From NCBI GenBank assembly GCA_003520025.1, contig DOVP01000282.1:1-24481 (forward strand): a stretch of DNA of 24,481 nucleotides, given 5' to 3'. Shown one piece after another: positions 21,357 through 24,481 of the stretch. The notes beneath the pieces were generated by a model. That model searched no databases. It worked only from the letters and a program-made list of their open reading frames with translations, and was not told the origin of the DNA. How positions within the stretch are numbered: the stretch's first letter is position 1; each line of letters opens with the position of its first letter. This stretch comes from Phycisphaerales bacterium (GTDB lineage: Bacteria > Planctomycetota > Phycisphaerae > Phycisphaerales > SM1A02). Made by a program: the position numbers and the translations under genes.

Positions 21357-21367
21357 GGCCTCCTGCC
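21357..21367 (-). promoter_or_regulatory. csrA ribosome site doubling as possible CsrA self-site
   Basis: On the minus strand GGC-AGGAG-GCC can form a tiny hairpin with the Shine-Dalgarno AGGAGG in and next to its loop, 8 bases before the csrA ATG. A second hairpin, CGACA-TTG-TGTCG, lies just upstream. CsrA binding to GGA in such loops would block its own translation, a known form of autorepression in other bacteria. The 3-bp stem is short. Confidence 0.45.
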
Positions 21368-21499
21368 GACACAATGTCGTCCTGACTTTTCGATCGAGGT
21401 ACACCAACCTCGACCCACCACCCCGCAGCGTACAGCAAGTCCGCTCCCGCTCCAAGTGAGGCAGGGCCCGACATGCATTTCTGGGCCGTGAGCGGCCTC

Positions 21500-21754
21500 T
21501 CAATCCACTGCGAGGACTTTCGTGACCTCCGGAATCCGGGCCATCAGGTTTTGCTCGATGCCCACTTCGAGGGTCAGGTGAGCCGAGGGGCAGTCGATGC
21601 AGGCTCCGAGCAGGCGGATGTGGACTTCACCCTCGCCGGTCACATCCACCAGTTCCAGATCGCCCCCGTCGGCCTGAATGGCCGGCCGGATGGCTTCGAG
21701 TACCTGCTCGACTCGAGTGAGCAGAGGGCTGGGTTGTTCGGATGCCTCGGTCAT
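21500..21754 (-). CDS. NifU C-terminal (Nfu) domain Fe-S cluster protein
   Basis: 84 residues, a stand-alone Nfu domain. C52 and C55 in GACIDCPSAHLTLEVGIEQNL form the CxxC that, from two subunits, holds a 4Fe-4S cluster for transfer to client proteins. The N-terminal VEQVLEAIRPAIQADGGDLELVDV is the conserved first helix and strand. A gap of 149 bases separates it from csrA on the same strand; that gap holds the csrA leader. It is divergent from the lipoprotein gene at 21829. Confidence 0.9.
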   Translation of the reverse strand: MTEASEQPSPLLTRVEQVLEAIRPAIQADGGDLELVDVTGEGEVHIRLLGACIDCPSAHLTLEVGIEQNLMARIPEVTKVLAVD

Positions 21755-21816
21755 GATTCACGCAGGCTACTTGAAGGAGAGTCGCCGTGACAGCCTCGCA
21801 GGTGTTTGGAGATTCG

Positions 21817-21822
21817 TAGCAT
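21817..21822 (+). promoter_or_regulatory. -10 element placed for a leaderless lipoprotein transcript
   Basis: TAGCAT is followed by exactly 6 bases and then the ATG at 21829, again without a Shine-Dalgarno. It lies in the 74-base divergent gap with the Nfu gene. Confidence 0.4.
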
Positions 21823-21828
21823 GCACTC

Positions 21829-23280
21829 ATGCATAGCCGCCTCTTGATCGTCTTTGCCTTGGTGCCTCTGGTATTCCTCGTCGGGTGTGGATCGCCGATT
21901 ACGGATCCTGCTGCTTCGTTGCGTGACCCGGGCCGGAGTGGCTCGGTGCATCGTGAGGCCCTGCGAATGCTGATGGAGCAACCCGATCCACCGAGGCCCG
22001 ACGGCATCGATGCGGTGCAGGGGCTGGCCTACCGCCCGGGCTATGAGCAGGGCATGCGGCTCGAAGGGCTGGCGTGGCTTGCGCAGGTCGATCGCGAGAC
22101 GCTACTTACGACGCTCCGTCGCCGCCTGCCGCGAGTGAGCGATCACGCATGGCTGCGGGCCTTGTGCGAATTCGTCGCCGAACACAACCTCGTCGAACTC
22201 GATGAGGCACTTGTGAGCAGTTGGGGACGACCGTGGTCGGGGAACCTGCCGGACGAGCAGCGACCCGAGTATCTGGCGCTGCTGCAGATGCACGGGGTAG
22301 GTGCTCCCGAGCGGATCGTTTGGGAGACCTTTCTCAGCGCAACGAGGCCCTCACAGAATGGGATTCGGTTTCGATGCTGGGACTTGCTGCACCGACTTGG
22401 TGGACGCAATCGCTTGATCGAGTTGGTATCGGCTGAAACGGAGAGTGACAGCGATGGGCATCCGCTGCTCAAACCGCTGCATGCCGCGGCCATTTCCTTC
22501 GGAACCGTACCGTGGAATCGCGAGGAAGTACTGTGGATTCACAAGTTGGCCGATCCGTCGCGGGCCGATTTCTGGGAATCTGCCGAGGCGGCGACCGCGG
22601 CGATCTCTCCCGAACGCCGCGGGGCACTCGAGATTCGAGATCTTCCGATCGTTGCTGCAGCGGCGACGCACCGCCCGGAACTGCTTGCGGCGAGTTCAGG
22701 GCAGTTGTACACGCAGATTCATCGCCGCACCGCCAACCAGCGGCACTTCCGCGAGCAGGATCCCGGCTTTCTCCCCGGCAAAGATCTTGACCACCGACTC
22801 TCATCGCATCGGGACCAACTGACCTGGGGCGACCTGCTGGCGATCAGCATGGCACTTGAGGCACTTGATGCGCCGCAGATTCGGGCGCACGTGTTCCACT
22901 TCGCCGATCGCGACCTGATGGACGAAACCACCGAATACGGCGGCATCATTGATCTTGACGAGGCTGGCCGCTTCAACGTGCGGGAATTTCCCCCTCGCAT
23001 CCGCGTGCATGATCGGCGGTTCGAAGCACCGCAGCAGATGTTCGACGCAGGCTATACCGGGCTCTTTCACTTCCACAACCATGTAGAGAAGCATCGCAAC
23101 GGCGCACACGCCGGGCCGGGCGCTGGCGACATGGCCTATGCGGACAACACCCGGGCGAACTGCCTGTTGTTCACATTTGTGGATGAGAACACGATGAACG
23201 TGGACTACTACCGACACGATGGTGTGCTTGTTGATCTCGGCGTGATTCTGCGCCCCATGACCACGCAGCGCGGCGGGTGA
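21829..23280 (+). CDS. Lipoprotein with possible JAMM/MPN-like C-terminal domain
   Basis: 483 residues. A canonical lipoprotein signal (MHSRLLIVFALVPLVF then LVGC, lipidated C20). Residues 40-340 are mainly helical and may be HEAT-like (LEGLAWLAQVDRETLLTTLRRRL, HAWLRALCEFVAEHN). The C-terminal 120 residues contain E369 in TEYGGIIDL, then H414-F-H416-N-H418, and D434 in GPGAGDM, followed by strands CLLFTFVDENTMNVDYYRHDG. E, HxH and a later D in that order recall JAMM metalloproteases, but the spacing between HxH and D is longer than usual, so I rate this as tentative. The stop overlaps the dapF start, so the two are co-translated. Confidence 0.7.
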   Translation: MHSRLLIVFALVPLVFLVGCGSPITDPAASLRDPGRSGSVHREALRMLMEQPDPPRPDGIDAVQGLAYRPGYEQGMRLEGLAWLAQVDRETLLTTLRRRLPRVSDHAWLRALCEFVAEHNLVELDEALVSSWGRPWSGNLPDEQRPEYLALLQMHGVGAPERIVWETFLSATRPSQNGIRFRCWDLLHRLGGRNRLIELVSAETESDSDGHPLLKPLHAAAISFGTVPWNREEVLWIHKLADPSRADFWESAEAATAAISPERRGALEIRDLPIVAAAATHRPELLAASSGQLYTQIHRRTANQRHFREQDPGFLPGKDLDHRLSSHRDQLTWGDLLAISMALEALDAPQIRAHVFHFADRDLMDETTEYGGIIDLDEAGRFNVREFPPRIRVHDRRFEAPQQMFDAGYTGLFHFHNHVEKHRNGAHAGPGAGDMAYADNTRANCLLFTFVDENTMNVDYYRHDGVLVDLGVILRPMTTQRGG

Positions 23281-24080
23281 TGATGATCGATGTTCCTTTT
23301 GTCAAGGCGCACGGACTGGGCAACGACTATCTCATCGTGGAGTCCGCCGTGGTACCGGAGGGAGCTGTGGATCTCGCGCGGGCCATGTGTGATCGCACAA
23401 CCGGAATCGGCGGCGATGGACTGATCCTGTTGAGCAGCGGCGATACTGCGGGGGCACGTTTTCGTATCTTCAATGCCGATGGTTCCGAAGCAGAACTGTG
23501 CGGAAACGGACTGCGGTGCGCGGCGGTGTTTCTCACGGGCTGCTCGGAGGGATCGACCACCGTCGAATCTGCTGTGGGGCGCCACGGAGCCGACGTCACA
23601 CGGGGGCCGCGGGGCGAGTGGCAGGTGGCGATGGATCTGGTGGCGGCGCAGGTCGAGCAGGATGTGAGCATGGTCGTGGATGATGCGAACTACACGCTCC
23701 GGGTGGTTCGCGTGGGCAATCCGCACGCCGTGCTTCTTGTCGAAGCGCCGCCGGCTGAGGGGCTGCTTGGGCAACTGGCTGCCGCATGTGAAGGGCACGA
23801 GCGTTTCGTCGACGGGGTCAATGTGCACATCGCATGGCCCCGAGGCAATGCCGGTCTATCAATGGTGTCTTGGGAGCGAGGTGTTGGACCGGTTCAAGCC
23901 TGCGCCACCGGCGCAGCCGCGGCTGTCGCTGCGATTGGCACCGCTCACCGCTGTGATGTGGGGATGCCGGGTGGATCGCTTGCCATCGAAGCACCGGCCG
24001 GCGATACCGCGATTCGTATGTGCGGCCCCGCGGTCATCATCTGCGAGGGTGTCTATCACTACATTGGCGAACAACCATGA
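23280..24080 (+). CDS. dapF: Diaminopimelate epimerase
   Basis: 266 residues from ATG at 23280 (GTG 23277 and ATG 23283 are alternatives). It interconverts LL- and meso-diaminopimelate for lysine and peptidoglycan. Counting from the GTG at 23277, the two catalytic cysteines are C75 in NADGSEAELCGNGLRCAA and C209 in GVGPVQACATGAAAA; KAHGLGNDYLIVE, GIGGDGLI, GNPHAV and SWERGVG are further signatures. The family usually has GETLACGTG; here ACATG replaces ACGTG. The ATG shares its A with the lipoprotein TGA, and its own stop overlaps the next start (ATGA). Confidence 0.95.
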   Translation: MMIDVPFVKAHGLGNDYLIVESAVVPEGAVDLARAMCDRTTGIGGDGLILLSSGDTAGARFRIFNADGSEAELCGNGLRCAAVFLTGCSEGSTTVESAVGRHGADVTRGPRGEWQVAMDLVAAQVEQDVSMVVDDANYTLRVVRVGNPHAVLLVEAPPAEGLLGQLAAACEGHERFVDGVNVHIAWPRGNAGLSMVSWERGVGPVQACATGAAAAVAAIGTAHRCDVGMPGGSLAIEAPAGDTAIRMCGPAVIICEGVYHYIGEQP

Positions 24081-24295
24081 GTCTGCTTGATCTTCCGCGC
24101 ATCGAAGTTTCCGGGACACTATCTGAACTTGGCGAGGCCATCGGCAGTTCATTGAAGATCGAGATCGCCGCCATGATCGACCGGCGGATGCATGCAGCAG
24201 AATCTTATTTTGCAGAGTGTGGAGTTGGCAGTGTGGTTGAAATGGTCAGGGCGGCTGCCGAGTGCCAGCAGCCTTGCCCGATCAACTCGCGCTGA
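24077..24295 (+). CDS. Short protein resembling the N-terminus of C45-type acyltransferases
   Basis: 72 residues from ATG at 24077, overlapping dapF by 4 bases. IEVSGTLSELGEAIGSSLKIEIAAMIDRRM resembles the opening of acyl-CoA:6-aminopenicillanic-acid-acyltransferase-like (C45) proteins, which begin with a VxGTxxExGxxxG stretch. The frame then ends after ECQQPCPINSR, before any catalytic cysteine or core. Seven bases later a second frame opens that looks like the C-terminus of the same family. Either an internally deleted gene or two small independent proteins; family assignment is by eye and uncertain. Confidence 0.45.
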   Translation: MSLLDLPRIEVSGTLSELGEAIGSSLKIEIAAMIDRRMHAAESYFAECGVGSVVEMVRAAAECQQPCPINSR

Positions 24296-24302
24296 GGATC
24301 TG

Positions 24303-24481
24303 ATGGATCGCGACGAGCTCGATGTCGCAGCAATTCGCCGGCTGATGGCCGACCGCGATGGCGGCATCACCGCGATCAACCGCTATCCAGAAGATGGCGA
24401 GTTCACCGCCACCAACGCGTGCATGATCGGTGTTCCCGCCACGCTGCACCTGGAAGCCTGCCGAGGCCCCGCCGACCGTGG
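24303..24481 (+). CDS. Partial ORF resembling the C-terminal part of C45-type acyltransferases (runs off window)
   Basis: ATG at 24303 with GAGGA 7 bases upstream; 59 codons are visible and the frame is open at the window end. DELDVAAIRRLMADRDGGITAINRYPEDGEF followed by TATNACMIGVPATLHLEACRGPAD has the order of the last part of C45-type proteins (short helix, ..ICRH.., then T.aS.I..p....l..a.G.P). It could be the second half of the gene broken at 24295. Confidence 0.45.
   Translation, partial: MDRDELDVAAIRRLMADRDGGITAINRYPEDGEFTATNACMIGVPATLHLEACRGPADR

Noticed and set aside
20952..21491. Plus-strand ORF across the hairpin region and csrA (and the minus-strand counterpart 20867-21310)
   Set aside because: Composition is arginine/proline-rich shadow, it crosses csrA antisense, and it resembles no protein; the hairpins explain the region.

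Overview
The window reads as a piece of a Gram-negative bacterial chromosome, about 60% GC and densely packed, most likely a planctomycete of the Phycisphaerae type (inferred, no database search was possible). Pointers are a secreted papain-like protease ending in a dockerin-like GDITGNG/DLL tail of the kind common in Phycisphaerae, several lipoproteins, a PagL-like outer-membrane protein, and many short lineage-type membrane proteins. Genes are often coupled by 1-4 base stop/start overlaps.

Layout. 1-2048: two unrecognised membrane proteins, the first cut by the window edge. 2097-8527: a fatty-acid synthesis operon in the classical order rpmF-plsX-fabH-fabD-fabG-acpP-fabF, with an unrelated lipoprotein gene inserted between fabD and fabG. 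8567-9978 (minus): a nucleosidase-family gene overlapping a PagL-like gene. 10025-10099: tRNA-Glu(UUC). 10140-14161: membrane protein, aroB, a ParA-type ATPase fused to a CBM48/AMPK-type glycogen-binding domain, and a partner that looks like a MinD/FlhG-fold protein without its P-loop. 14068-15703: a diverged direct repeat of about 260-290 bp flanks the papain-like protease gene; each copy carries the 3' end of the upstream gene, the intergenic region and a signal-peptide start. 15595-18426: DUF2752 protein, two related lipoproteins and a putative GT-B protein, all overlapping. 18401-19983 (minus): amidohydrolase and a flavin-reductase-like protein. 20183-21140: mraZ with a 10-bp-phased operator, followed not by rsmH but by a structured non-coding region. 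21123-21754 (minus): csrA and an Nfu-type Fe-S protein. 21829-end: lipoprotein, dapF and two fragments that look like a C45-type acyltransferase lacking its core.

The most exciting item is the 20831-21140 segment. It has no credible ORF, lies tail-to-tail with csrA, and folds on paper into consecutive perfect stem-loops whose apical loops are CGGA, ACCGGAACC, AAGGAC and ACGGAA, ending in a strong intrinsic terminator. Repeated GGA-loop hairpins are the hallmark of the CsrB/RsmZ RNAs that sequester CsrA, so I propose a CsrA-sponge RNA encoded beside its target. Second are the ParA-CBM48 fusion and the repeat-flanked protease, which shares promoter-proximal DNA and signal peptide with its neighbour. 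A third pattern is TANNNT placed 6-8 bases before several start codons, suggesting leaderless transcripts.
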